Assembly (NCBI GenBank): GCA_000499405.2
Contig: HG738138.1
Location: 11,463,208 to 11,527,207, forward strand
Direction: 5' to 3'
Length of the DNA stretch: 64,000 nt
Origin: Onchocerca volvulus
Taxonomy: Eukaryota; Nematoda; Chromadorea; Rhabditida; Onchocercidae
In this document: positions 46,796 through 59,988 of the stretch, one piece after another
Layout: each line of letters opens with the position of its first letter
Numbering within the stretch: position 1 is the first letter of the stretch
The notes under the pieces: model-generated
Database searches by the model: none
Seen by the model: only the letters and a program-made list of their open reading frames with translations
What the model was told of the DNA's origin: nothing
Translations under genes and position numbers: made by a program

Positions 46796-49700
46796 ATTGT
46801 AGCTAAAGTATGAAATTGGTTTCACGATCATATTAATGTCTACATGAAGAAGGAAGTCATCATTGTGAAGCGAGAATCACAAGTGTTTTTTTTTTTTTTA
46901 TATCATCATAATTATTTCTAATTGACGGCTGAAAAATCAGGATTTGTGTACCAAGCATTCCTTTGAAATGATCCAATCAAAGATTTGTTCGTTTTTTATA
47001 ACTGAATCAATAACAAGATAAAGTAAAATTTTCGTGAAATTATTATAAAGAAAAATATTCACGGTTTTGTCCTATAATCCATATTTATTAGTGAATCTTT
47101 CGGAGCGGTGCATATTGTTGATATAGCTTATTTGTCTCTTTTTTTAATTGTTGATTTGACTCATTTATTTCTTTGTTAAGTAAATTTTATCTTAAACAAA
47201 TGAAATGAAAAAACTGACAAATACGAAAAGAAATATGTTTGAGGATAGTGCTAAATTTGCAACTAATAAACGCAGTCTCTTATTGGTCTAAAATTTGTCC
47301 CAGTTACATGAACAAAACGCGAGAATGTAATCTTCGGGATACTTTAACCATTTCATCTAATTTAGTCCATCTGTTTTGTTTACCACTTTCAATGACTAAT
47401 TTTGAAGTGCGAATATTTCCATTGCATATACTATACTTTGCATTCAAACGTAACGCTGCAATTTGCTGAAGACGTCGTAAAAAAGTTCGTTTGATAAAGG
47501 GCAAGATACTGTAAACTCTTGCTTCATATTAATCTGGGCATTTCTGATGGGTACTGAATGATTATCGGAAAAATCCGAAAATTATAATTAATATGAACAA
47601 GGAGTAATAAAATTCAAGAAGCGCGTAGTTTCAAATGGACCAACAAGCCGGTAAACATGTTTGCCGTCAAAACAATAAACAAAAAGGATGAAAATGTTTA
47701 CCGCCAAAACGGCAAACATGTTTATCACCAAAAGGGGAAATATATTTACTAATAAAGGATAAATATGGTTCCGCGGAAGCGAAGAACATGTTACTGCCGA
47801 AATGCTCCGATCAACAGGTAAACAAAGCGAAGTCGACCAATCATGAAGCGACGAATCGTAGATCAGGAAAGAAGGAGAAACCTCGGAAGGATTTATAAGG
47901 ATCAGATTTTGGAAAACAATCACTCTTTGCCACGAGTTTTCAAGAACAGCATTCTACATCAGTTTCTAAAGCGATGCAGAGCGATACACCGATGGTTTCT
48001 ACAACAATTAAGAAATCGATAATCTAGAGCGAATATTCTCTATCAGCAGTAAAGTAAGAATAATCCTGTTACCAGTTATTTAGGATATTCTTCAATAATT
48101 GTTTGTATTATATAGGAAGATAGACTCTTCCATCTGTCAAGAAAACTTTGTAACTAAAGGATTCCTTTCTGTCACACTAATTAAAATTCAACTTTTCCAA
48201 CAATGATATCTTTGACCAAGACAAAAATTCTACATTTTCCTCATAAAATAAACTATTAGCTTTTTAATAGTATTAGAACATGCAAGTGCAAGAAAATTCT
48301 CTTGATAAAATGCGAAACAAAACTTAATTGAATTTTTCTTTTTATATAATTTTTTGGTTTTCGTCTAAACCTAAAATTCAAATTATGGCCATAAAAGTCA
48401 ATATAGCAAAGAAAAATTAATATAAAATAATATAAGAATTTTCGCTAATATCGAAAAGATATCCGCCAAGAAATTTACAAAATATCTCAATTTACCGAAA
48501 AATTCCAAATCTCCTGCTTCGCCTTCAATTTTATTAAAGCATAAATTTTTATTTTTGAAGAGACTTGAAATTAAAAACCGAAAATCGTTTCTGGTCCCTA
48601 ATATAAAGTGTTTAACTACTACAATCCTTTCATTTTTTTAACGGTTTGTGAAAAATCTGCAAAATTTTGAAATTGAATTATTCGGTTGTCAAGAACTTTT
48701 TTAGTCTGTACGTTGTTTGTAGGAAGTAATTGACTGTCCTTAGTTCTGGGATGGTCAGATGAGGTAAGGAGAGAAGTCCGCTAATGAAATTGTAATTACT
48801 TATCTTTAGATGATACGCATTATTCAGTACTCCTCATGAATTAGATATTGAATAATTCCGAAGTTCTGCGACAATGAATTGCATGTTTATGTAGAAAATG
48901 TCATGGAATAAGTAGAGTGGAGGAAATGGCTGGAAGGGAAAAAGACGCTATATTTATTATTTTCTATTGTTTGATATTTCGTATTCTGGAACTGCATCAA
49001 ATTGAATGTGAAAACATGTTCGTTTCATTTGAGGACATCTATTTGTTTTAACTGAAAAGGATGATAAATCGAAAATTTGAATCCTAACAGATTCTGATAT
49101 CTCTGGCTGATTTACAGTTATATTTGCTTGGTTTCTATGTTCAGATTCAATAAATTTATAAAAAATGTAATGCAGAACATTGAAGTACTTTATTTATAAG
49201 AAGTGGCACAGCAGTTTTAACTAGTCATAAGATACGTTAATTTTTAGCGAAAGAGATGTGAACAGCGAGTCACATCAATTAAGAATTTAAACAATTCTTA
49301 TTGGCAATTTAAATTGGATGAAATATGAAATAGCTGAAACAATACGATATTGGAATTATTTTAAAATTGGATGCAACGAAGTATTAATATAATTTATAAG
49401 TTCTCCAACTTTTATGTAATAACGAGTAGTTTTAAAGAAAATATTATGTCATTCAGGAAATGCGAAAAAATTCAAGGAAAAATCTATGAAATATGCAAAT
49501 CTTTTTTTCCATGCCAAAACATTTGAAGATACGAAAACAAAGGTGATTTTGTGGCATACTGAATTTAATTTGACGAATGCTTAGTGCCAACAATAAAAAG
49601 AAAAACATGGTGAATTTTAAGAATATATTCTCTTAATATCCCAAAAGTAATTTATACAAACACATTTTCATAACGAATTATGTACACATCAATAATCCAA

Positions 49701-49965
49701 AAATTCAGGCATTTAGTCATTTATACAATTATAAACTTATTGATCGAATCGCAGTTTTCTTTAACATTCTAAGAAAAAAAATCAAGTGTCGAGTTGTATT
49801 CCGTCATTATCTGATCAAATGAAGACAAGCAAAACGGAAGTAATCACAGACGACTGTAGAGTTGGACAGAGTTACAACAAGTATTGGTCCTAAAAAGTGA
49901 TCGCAGGAAGACTAACTGCTAGTTGAATAATGAGCTAAAAAGTGCTTAGACAGATTTGGTCGGAT
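46796..49965. other. Region between haspin-like gene and copine end
   Basis: Apart from the 24-bp minisatellite listed separately, nothing is supported. A minus-strand frame at 47304-47504 (basic, IAALRLNAKYSICNGNIRTS) is bounded by a possible CTTCAG acceptor and GTAAAC donor. It might be an upstream exon of the serine-rich gene, but phase and partners are unproven. Confidence 0.45.
47650..47806. repeat. Decayed 24-bp minisatellite with palindromic core
   Basis: About six units of ggcaaacatgtttaccgcca plus aaac are recognisable: 47650-47672, then after a 12-base spacer consecutive units at about 47686, 47711, 47735, 47758 and 47781. The core aaacatgttt is a perfect palindrome. Units degrade from left to right (aaatatattta, aaatatggttc, gaacatgttac). 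The array is GC-richer than its surroundings. The frame open on the minus strand across it is repeat-derived. Confidence 0.8.
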
Positions 49966-52900
49966 TTATATGCAAATCTTGTACCTCTTCACATGGCACT
50001 GCGGGTAACATACGCCTTCTTGTTCGCGATGTTGTTTGGAGACCTCAAATATATTCGTTCGTTTTTTTTTTTAACTTCTATCTATTCGGATCATTACTGA
50101 TGATAAGGTGATAAGTCAGTAGATAGACAAATAATAAAAAAAAAAAAAAGGTTAAGTAGAATCTGGAAGAAATGAAATCTACACTAAGAAAGAAAATTTT
50201 TTGGAATTCCTTTATTAAAAATAGTAGAATTATCTCAAGAGAGACAATTTTTCTTGCTTTCAGAATAATAAGATTTGATCTCGACGAGTTTCTCTTCTTG
50301 CACCTCATTTCAGCAGTTTTTATAATTTCAACTAGTTTCAACAAACTTTACCATTCTACCCCTTTTCCTTCTCACATTTCAGCTGAATTTTTCTTTCAAC
50401 ACAAAATTTATGCCAATAATTTTTAGTGACTGATACAAGGAATTATTTTTAGGAAAAAATTACATGTTATTTTACAAAAAACTTGAGGTTATTTTTAAAA
50501 AAAAAATACCATACTTGGATATTTTTGTTCTTTTGCAGACAATTTTCGTTCATCAGCGCTTGGAAAGGGAGAAAACTCTTTTGGGAATATTCCTTTTGAT
50601 TTCATGTAACTTGTTAATTGTGCAGGTACCTAAAAAATAAGTGAGTTAGTGCATTAAATCTTGTAGGAATAATGAGTCAAATACGGAAAAAATGACATAA
50701 AGTTCATGCTTTACAAAAAGATAAAAATTAGCGTCTAACAAGAAGTTAATTTTATTTAAAACTAAATTTTATGAGGAAAGATTGTAGATTGATTGGTGTT
50801 GAAAGTTATTTTTCTTACTGTTATTTTACTAGATGTGTAAATTTCGGACCATAGATCTTGTTAATTCTTTTCAGCAAACAAATGCAAAAGCAAGCTTCGG
50901 TCACAAAAACCACTTTACCTCTTGCAAAACTTCTTTAGCTAAACGATACTTGGCTTCGATCAAATCATCTTCTGTTAAGATACGATGAGGTGGCAGAAAT
51001 TCTCGAAGCTGCACAAACTGTAAGGAAAAGCAACTTCAAACGGAATTATGTCTACCATAATTTTTTTAAAAGCCTAGAATGAGGTGAAAGCGTTGCATAT
51101 TTTCATTATCAAACAGATGAATTTGATTCAAAATATTTTCATTTTCGATATACTTGAACAATATAAAATAAACAGTGCATTTTTTCTGTCACAGTATTTT
51201 CAAGAAAATAATAAATATATAATCAAATGAAAGAGAAGAGAGACTTCGTAATTACCTGAACAATATCACGTTTTGCATATTTGCCATTCACCTGCAACAT
51301 TTGTCGGTCGGAATCTAGAACCTTCATTTCACCGAAACTGTCATAACCAACGCCAACAATTATTATGGATAATGGCAATGATGATGCCTTAATTAATCGC
51401 TTGTCATTCATTATTACGCTGAATAAAAGTGATTTGAAATAAAATAATAAATAAGGAAATTAAAAATCAGAGAATGAATTTAGTGGGTTTCTACCATGAC
51501 GATTTCATTAATTCATTTACCACTACTTTTTTCAGGAATTACATCACTAGAAATAGAAATAATTCATGCAAATAAATTCATCAAGTTCTCAACAGTTATA
51601 AAAGCTTTCCATAAGAAAAAATCAAATAATACCTTAACGATTTCTTCTTTCGCTCTATTCATATCGTTGATAACACCGTCAGTGATTATTAAAAGAACGG
51701 AATATCTGCTACCATCCGGAGGTAATGAAGCTGCATGTCGTGCTGCATACCGTAATGTTGGTCCAAATTCTGTTGGCCCAGCCAATTCTATTCTGTTTAA
51801 AGCATCACGATATGCATCTAATAGGCCATTCATTCCAATGCATTCGGGACTGTTCGTGATCAGATTCTAAATTTGTCAAAGATATTCATTTGTTCGCAAC
51901 ATTACCTTTCTTTTTCCCATTAAATCTTCTATTTCATTCAATCGTTTACTGTTTTCACCAGTAAATTCATTTCTTTTATTTTATTGCTTTCTAAAATTCT
52001 GTATTTATTATTCAGTATCCTACATTCATCATATCCTGTTGCCGTCATGAATTTGGCAATTATCTACCACATTTTAGTGCAAGCAAATTTGATAGACTAA
52101 AATGTATCCAAAAACTTGGTTTTTTATTCTTCATTTCCAATATTTGTTTAAATTTTTTCCAGTTAATTAATATTTTCTTGGTAAAGACATTGTTACGAGA
52201 GAAATTTCGGATTGATTAATATAAAATATGAAAATTTCGCGCTTCGCAGTCATTCCTTACTCAAAGCCAATAAAATTTAAATTAAAAAGAAGAATATCTA
52301 ATTCAAGTGAAGACAATTAAATTTTAGGTAAGGAATTATTTCGCTATAAATTTTTTCGTATCCTAAGAAAAAAGCATGAAATAAAAACAAACTGGAATGG
52401 TAATAAAAGCATTTTACGGGGCTCAATTTTTTTTAAATTTCATAACATTAGGTTGATTTTTGTTATCTAATATTCAAATATTATTTACGCTTTTTTTCTT
52501 ACAAAGAAAAAAAAGATCAAAATTTGCTTTAAAAAATAATTTGAAGCTTCAACAAACATTTATACATGACGAAATAATAAATTATCGAGGAAAATACCAA
52601 AGGAAAGTGGAAATTGACGCGATTATCACCAGGTAAACGGGCACCAAAACCATAAGCATAAAACAATTGGCTGTTATTGTAGTACTGACAAATTTCGGCA
52701 ACTGCTTGAATAGCAATTTCATATTGACTGGAATTTTCATCATCGACATGATGCAATGATGCCATATTGCCTGATGGTAAATTTGACTTTGTAAAATCAA
52801 TTGCCACTGTAAATTCGAGCTCAGTCCTGAAAATTTTTATATTGGCTTGAATTGACTTTTTAAGACTTCTCTTCTTTTTTTTAATATCTTAATTATACTG

Positions 52901-55900
52901 AGTTAATCAAATTCTAAATCATCAAATTAAGGCTCAGAAATTCTTGAAATCGGAACAACAATAATTTTTGAAAAGCTACTTTTCCATCTCATTTCTAACA
53001 TCTTAAATTTCAACCTTCACAATTTAAATTTGAACGATTTGTCTTCAACATCTAAGCACGAATTGTACATAGGATATTAAAATCAATTTTTAGAAGATTA
53101 TCAAATTCATTACCCGCCGGTTATGAAGTCAAGAAAAGTGTAATCCATCCAGCAATACACCCTATGAAAATGAAGTTGTCCAGAATCAACGTATTTTTTG
53201 TTTTTCTTCATCTTTTTCTGATTGATCAGCTAAAAGTCAATTACAGAATTAACGGAAATCCGATCTTCAACTGCATCCCAATTTTTTTTTTCTAGAATCA
53301 ACTATGTATTTTTTGAAGTAAGCTTATGGTTAATTAATCACTTGAATATTAAGGTCCCTTTTGCTATATCGAATTCCCTGTCAAAAAATTTATTTATACA
53401 TAAAGATTGGTTGATCATGTATGTATGAAAGTTTTCAACTTGATATTGTCCAAAATGAAATTTCCCATACATTTGATCAATTGGTCCCCAGTGAAAGTTG
53501 TAAAAATAACGGAAAAAAAATTTAAAAAATAAAATTGAAAAATATGTTGTCATGATGCTAGAATCTATCGAAAAACGTAAAAATGGGTTATGAAAAATGC
53601 TCGTCAAGAAGTAAACATTAAAAATTGATTTTCCAAAATTTGACTGGAAGATTAAGTTCAAATCGACATAAAATTTCATTTAGATATTTCAGTTGATCCT
53701 ATGAATAACACCAATAACTTTTTTTTTCCTTTTTTTGAAGAATGAAAAACAAGTAAAACGCGAATGCAGTATATTGGCAATATATTTCAAAAGATAGAAA
53801 AAAAAAAAGAATGATATCCACTGATACATTAACATGATGTATACTAACCGGTAAAGTGACATCTTCTTTGTTAAGCAACCTGTTGACTGTAGTACGACAG
53901 CTACCCACCAAATCATGACTAAAATTATTGTAAGATAATCTGAAATATTTTGAAATTGAAATTTTAAAATCCAAACAATCAGTGACACTAATAACGTTGA
54001 AACTTACTTTCCATCTTTGTCCCAGTCAAAACATTCAACAAGAAATTCCCTGAAATCACAATGTGCAATTTTTTTTTCTTTTTTTTTTCTTGAATTCATT
54101 ATAGAAATGATTCCAGAAAAAAAATTATGTGCTTAAAAATTCGAAATATTTTACCGGTCTTTATCACCGTAACAGAGCTGATCAATATGTATCTCGAAGG
54201 GCTTCCATTTTGGATTCAAATTTTGCTCATGATAACGTGTGCGATAAGCCAGCTGATATCTAAACATTCATTCAATTTAATTGAAATTGTTGCAAAATAG
54301 AAGTATGAATCATCAAAAATTTGATATCATATAACAGCATATTTTAGTGAAATTCAAATAGAAACTATTCAAATAATTTCAAGACAGATAAATCTCTCTT
54401 CATAAAGCCTATTAAATGTCAATTAGTCTTATTTCTCCGCCTGAATTCTATATTTACTCGATAATAAGACGCTGTAATTCCAGCAACTTTTTTTATTAAA
54501 AAGAATAAGGATAATCCTTTTATAAAAATAAAACAACTGTGTAAACAAAAGTTTGAGATTTTATTTAACAATAAGCTGCAGAAACAAACTCTCTAAAATT
54601 TACTTTTTGTCTTTGAAAGTGTTTAAAAAATTAAATTATTGCTAAAAAGCTAAAAATAGATAATATTTCCATATATTATCAAAGCTTTATGTGATAGCAT
54701 GGGACATATCGATGATGTGAATGACAAAAAAGAAAATTTTCCTTAGATTTTTTTTTTTTTTTAAATATTTCAAAGTTCTTTTTTTAGTTAAACAAAAATT
54801 TGTCAACGGTTGAATGATTTACGGATTAAATTTTATTTTTAGATAAAAATTTGCTTCATAATAAGAATTAATATGTTTATCATTAATTTAATGTTTGATT
54901 TATATAAAGCCTCAACAATCTTAATTTATTGGTTGCTACAAAAGTATTGCAATTTCTGCATTGTTGAAGCTTGCTGTCTTATATTGAGATATATTCTGAA
55001 ACAAGATTGGCTATATTATATATCATTTTAATGAGCACATCTTCCTTTATTTTTTTATTGATAACTTGCTACTGCTACTTTCGTCGTATTTATTTAAAAC
55101 TAAAGATGTGATATCAAACAAACAGCAAATTCTAGTATTTTATTTTATTTTTTAATTCAAAATATGTCATAAAGCAGTAAATGCAATTTGCAATATTAAC
55201 AGCACGTTTGGCCTAAAAATTGCTCATGAATATATAATACATTGAGGAATCAAGTTTACTTCTTTTGAAGAGAAGCAATATTTATAAAAACGAACATAAT
55301 AGCCGATTAGAGGAAATTCAGAGTGATCATCGAAGCTGATCCTTGAGCTGATAAACGGAAAGCAGTAGCAAAACTTATTGTAAGCTAAATTTATCACTTG
55401 AAACAAATCGGAAAGATGAAAAACTTAATAAATGATTATCTCATATACTGACGAGAATTGAAAAAAAAAATCGTCATTTCGGAATGTTACATTTGTTTAT
55501 TTCACTGCTACGAACAAATCTTTTCTGAATCGGATACTAATGAAAATTGTCTACGACAACTTATGATGATTGGTCTAATGATTGGAGAGAAAAGAATTCT
55601 GATGATTAAAACCTGCAATGCTTTTAGCCAATATAAGTTAACAGAATAGTTCCAGTTTTTCACGATAACGTCGAATTATATGTCAAATAATCAATACTTC
55701 AAAAATTAAATAAATTGGGCGATAAAGTTTTGCCATATCCTTTACATTTTATCTTACCTTCCATCATCTCATCTCACTACTATTTCATTTCAGCAAAATT
55801 TTGCAAACAAAATGCTTCGAAAATTAGTAAAATGCAAAAAAATGCTTTCAAAGAATTCACCAAGTCTCGAAGCAACGATTTTTATGCTATGGAAATAAAC

Positions 55901-58900
55901 ACTTATTTTCTGCTAGCAAAAGTGTATTCATTGTCATGGTTACTGCTTTGATTAAAAAGATGCGCTTAAGCCTATTCAAAATAATTGAAAATCATGATCT
56001 GAAAGTGCAGTTCTTCTTACATCAGCTATATATTATTCATATTTGAATTTAAAATTCAATTCTTACGTTTTATCTTTATTGATCCGAGATATTTTGAGAA
56101 AAGGATCACATTTGCCCAGGAAATCTTTCTTATCCAGTTTTGTTGCACTACATACGAAATATACCGATTCTTGCCTTCCTTTACTCATTTCTTCAGCTGC
56201 CACTATTAAGTTACCATAATTTTTTCCATCTTTGCTGCAAAAATTACAAATCTATAGCTTTCTTAGCGTTAGAAAAAGATATTTAAAATAAAAAATGTTG
56301 CAAGCAAAGAAGTTCTGGGAAGTTATAAGTTTGGAATAAAAATAAAGCTTGATTTTTATTTCTGATTCCAAAAAATATATTTAAAAAATTTGAAATATTA
56401 TTAGTTGCAGAAAATTTGCCAATATCTTACTATAATTTGACCGTTTTTCTGTTGCATTTTGCTCCCAAAATTTCGTGTAGCAAAAGAGAAGCCGAACCAA
56501 GTTCCGTTTTCTCTTTTCCAGGTCCTTTATCGAATCTGAAAATTTGATATTCATTCTTTCCCAATAATTAATCAATGCAAATAAATTGGAATTAAAATTG
56601 AAATATGATATTTTGGCACAATTTTCTTCTCAGGCATGAACTTCCAAATTCTCCGTAATAGTTTTCTTCCCAAATTTTTCCCGAAGAATTAATTGATACT
56701 TCAAACAAACGCGATTTAAGTACATAACTTCCTTTAGGTTAAAATGAACAGATATTCGGTTTACTGATTACAAAAGATCAGAGAATAGATGGCTAGTTCA
56801 TCTGATTGAATGGATCTTTGCAATGTTTAAATAAAAATTAAGTATTGCAATATTTATAAAAATTGTTAGAGCATTTGTAAAGCAGTCATATTCCTGACAA
56901 AAGTATTTGAACTAATTCATTTTCATACAATTCAAAAAGTAGCCGTTGTTGTTCCTCAAAATAATATGCAATATGTATTTTCGTTGCCCAATCAGGATTC
57001 AAACAGTTGTTTATCACCTGTCAAATATCAGGAAAAAGTTAAACTTTATTTTGTATATGCATGTATATATTGATGATAAATTGGAAACATCTAGGATGGA
57101 CTAAATTACGGATAAAAATCGGAATAAAAAATTCACATTGATTTCATATACATGAAGTGCAATTTCCAGTAATTTCGTTGAATGCAAATAATTATTTTTA
57201 GCATATTAATTGATAATATGATTAATAAATAAATTTGAAATTTTCTGTATTAAAAGTGAAACACAAAAACTGAAGCATATTTACTTCCGTTCGTCCGATT
57301 TCCTTCCAAGTTCTGCATCTTACTAATCCGGCATTTGTTGCGCTTACAACACAAAAAGGATCGCTGTAGGAATCAGTATCAACATCTTTGATATCTCTGA
57401 ATAATTATTCTACACATGCTTGAAAATCAAAAAATCTTTAATTTTTTGAAAAATTTACATAAATTGGCAAAATTTTTGTATTCCGATTTTTCCAAATTTT
57501 TTTCTTATTTTCCAGCATGATGAATTTCAGGATGATAGTCATTTTCTTTTTTGCTTCTGAATTTTGCTGAATTTATAATTTCGAAATTATTAAAATTACG
57601 GAATAAACAAACCGAGCTGATATAGTTAGCACAACATCGGAATAGGGCCGTCCCTCATCTTCAACTTCCATTCCACGGCCACTTTGTTGCCTTTCGCTGT
57701 AATTTTATTATTATTTAATCTATTATTGATTGGTTTCACTTCTCATTTTTTTTTTCATTTTTACAGATTGCTGCAACTAATAAGCATTTAGTATTTTTTT
57801 AAGAAATTCAAACGTTCTGTTTAATTTTAATTTAAATTTTTTTTATTTGGTCAAAAGATCAGTTATTGTTTGGTCAATTTTATGCCCAGTAATGATCGTT
57901 GTTTAGAAAATAGCAAATTTTGAATCATTTATCACTGTAAGTTGAAGTTTTCTCCAATATTTAAGTTTTATTTAATGAAAATATTGTGATACATATTACT
58001 GAACCAATAACAAGTGTTCCGTTCATAAATACATAATCACAGCTTCGCAAAAGCAAATGCCACTTAAAGTTTCTTTAATGAGGCAAAGTGCTCTTCTTTG
58101 TTTAGGAAATTGAAAGAAAAAATTTAATTGGAAAAGACAAATCCAAATCTTAGAAAAGAATTGTGACTTTTATTTTTGACTGAATTGTTTTTTTGCAGGA
58201 TCAATTCAAGATGGAACTAAGCGGACTAGAACAACTTGATTTTCAAATAAATATTTTAAATCTGAATGTTTCGAATGAATAAATGGAGAAATTTCTCATG
58301 ATTCATTACTAGTTTTACAGTTTTCCTCTATCCTCTCTTTAAATAAAGTTCTGCTAAATTTAAATTGCTGTTCGTAAATTTTTTATCATACTAACTTTTA
58401 AATATTTACATAATCTGATAAATTTGTTCAGGTAACTTATTAAGGAGTATCAATAAATGATCAATAACCTCTGCTTAAACTAAGGATGTTAAAGTTTTAT
58501 AAATTCATTCATGACATGGCGAAAAAAATTTTAAAAACATGCAGTGTCATTATATTGGCTAATCCATTCTTTTTCAACTCATTAAAAAAGTTCACTTCCA
58601 TAAATTGAAATAATGATGCATTTAAATTAATAAAATAACATTGATCATTTCGATATGGTATTTCAAATCACAGTATCGTCACTTTATGCGAGATACATAA
58701 CCTTATACTATCATTCGTTAAAAAATTTAATTTAAATCAATTTAAACATAGGTAAGAATAGTTTTAAAATTCTAGTAACTCCCTTAAAAATTCAAACTGA
58801 ACATATTTATATCAAAATCAAGTTTGATCAAAAAATTACGAATCATTTACTGGCAAACGTCTTACATTTGAAATATTATGTTCGATGAGGCAACATGCTG

Positions 58901-59748
58901 TAAATTATGTAAAATGTTCTTTTTTTAGAATTGATCATTTCATTGTCTCTTTGCATAATTAATTTGAATGGATGGTTAATGTAAAATTTGGAGAACAAAA
59001 AAAAAAAAAAAAAAGAAAAATGTAGAAAAACGTTAGCGCAAGAATAAAACATAGAAAAGATTTTTTGCCACTAAAATAGCATTTTAAATAATAATTATCA
59101 AATTAAAATATCGAACGCATGTTGCCTCATTGTTACCTTACATTAAAATTTTATAATACTGAAAATTTCTCGCTATAACTAATTAATAATCATGCTCAAT
59201 ATATCAATAATTTATTACCATATGTCCTAGAGGAGAAGGGGAAAAATTACTTGCTGTAAGTGTTCCTATTCTGCTTCATCTAAAACTCCACCCAAATACT
59301 AGAATATCCTTTCTTTTGTCATCAAAGCGATGAAAAAAAAGAACAAAAAGTAAAAGTACTTTTGAACAACATTCGTTCATCCCACATCCACCCTCTTATC
59401 ATTTTGTTAAAAAAAAAAAAAAAAGAAATGATAAACTTTCCAATTTTATAGGCAAAGAGAAAAGATTAAATGAACCTAAAAATAATACTTAAATATTTGT
59501 TGAACTCTCATTTTTGCTACTTCTTATCAAATATAATTGCATTTATAATTTTACTTATCTTCTTTTTTTTCTTTTCCTCTTAAAAAAGAATCAAATGAAA
59601 ATGATAATTTCAAAAAAGTAATTTGCAAATATGAAAATGAAAAAAAAAGGAAGAGAAGAAGCAAAAGGGAAGAACAAGGCGAATCATTTGCTAATAAAAT
59701 ACCAACTTACTTTATCATCACGATTTGATCCAAAGTTTGTGGATCCAT
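49966..59748 (-). CDS. Copine (C2-C2-vWA calcium/phospholipid-binding protein)
   Basis: Exons, all in phase: 59711-59748 (ATG), 57613-57696, 57285-57396, 56929-57017, 56431-56535, 56067-56234, 54155-54259, 54008-54049, 53849-53918, 53114-53229, 52598-52826, 51633-51866, 51256-51387, 50919-51017, then 50510-50629 spliced to 49966-50043 (606 residues). If exon 15 is instead unspliced, it stops at 50495 (585 residues). Copines move to membranes when calcium rises; in nematodes a relative is linked to acetylcholine-receptor levels. C2A (VVLTISARDIKDVDTDSYSD) is followed by C2B (SATKLDKKDFLGKCDPFLKI, WDKDGKNHDLVGSC, acidic ligands intact). The A domain has FTVAIDFTKSN (the copine DxTxS MIDAS), YAYGFGARLP, LLDAYRDALN, LLIITDGVIND and LPLSIIIVGVG, then the C-terminal helix VQLREFLPPHR and VPAQLTSYMKSKGIFP. 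C2A loop 3 reads FDKGPGKEKTELG, lacking the usual paired Asp, so calcium binding there may be weak. The first exon is separated by a 2-kb intron and is the least certain. Confidence 0.93.
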
Positions 59749-59918
59749 AATCGATAGTGTCATTAAAATAAAAGATATGAACTGCTACTAGTAATACATA
59801 CTTCACCATTCGACAACCATTAAAAGCTTGCTTATAAGAAATTAGAAAAATAGGGCGTTGCTAAGAGTGCTAAACTGTTTAAGGTCTGGAATGCATACAT
59901 TCATATCTACATATATAT

Positions 59919-59988
<70 letters not shown>

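Noticed and set aside
47588..47923. 111-codon minus-strand frame
   Set aside because: Covers the 24-bp minisatellite; the repeated NIF/NMF peptides are a translation of the repeat, with no splice or family support.
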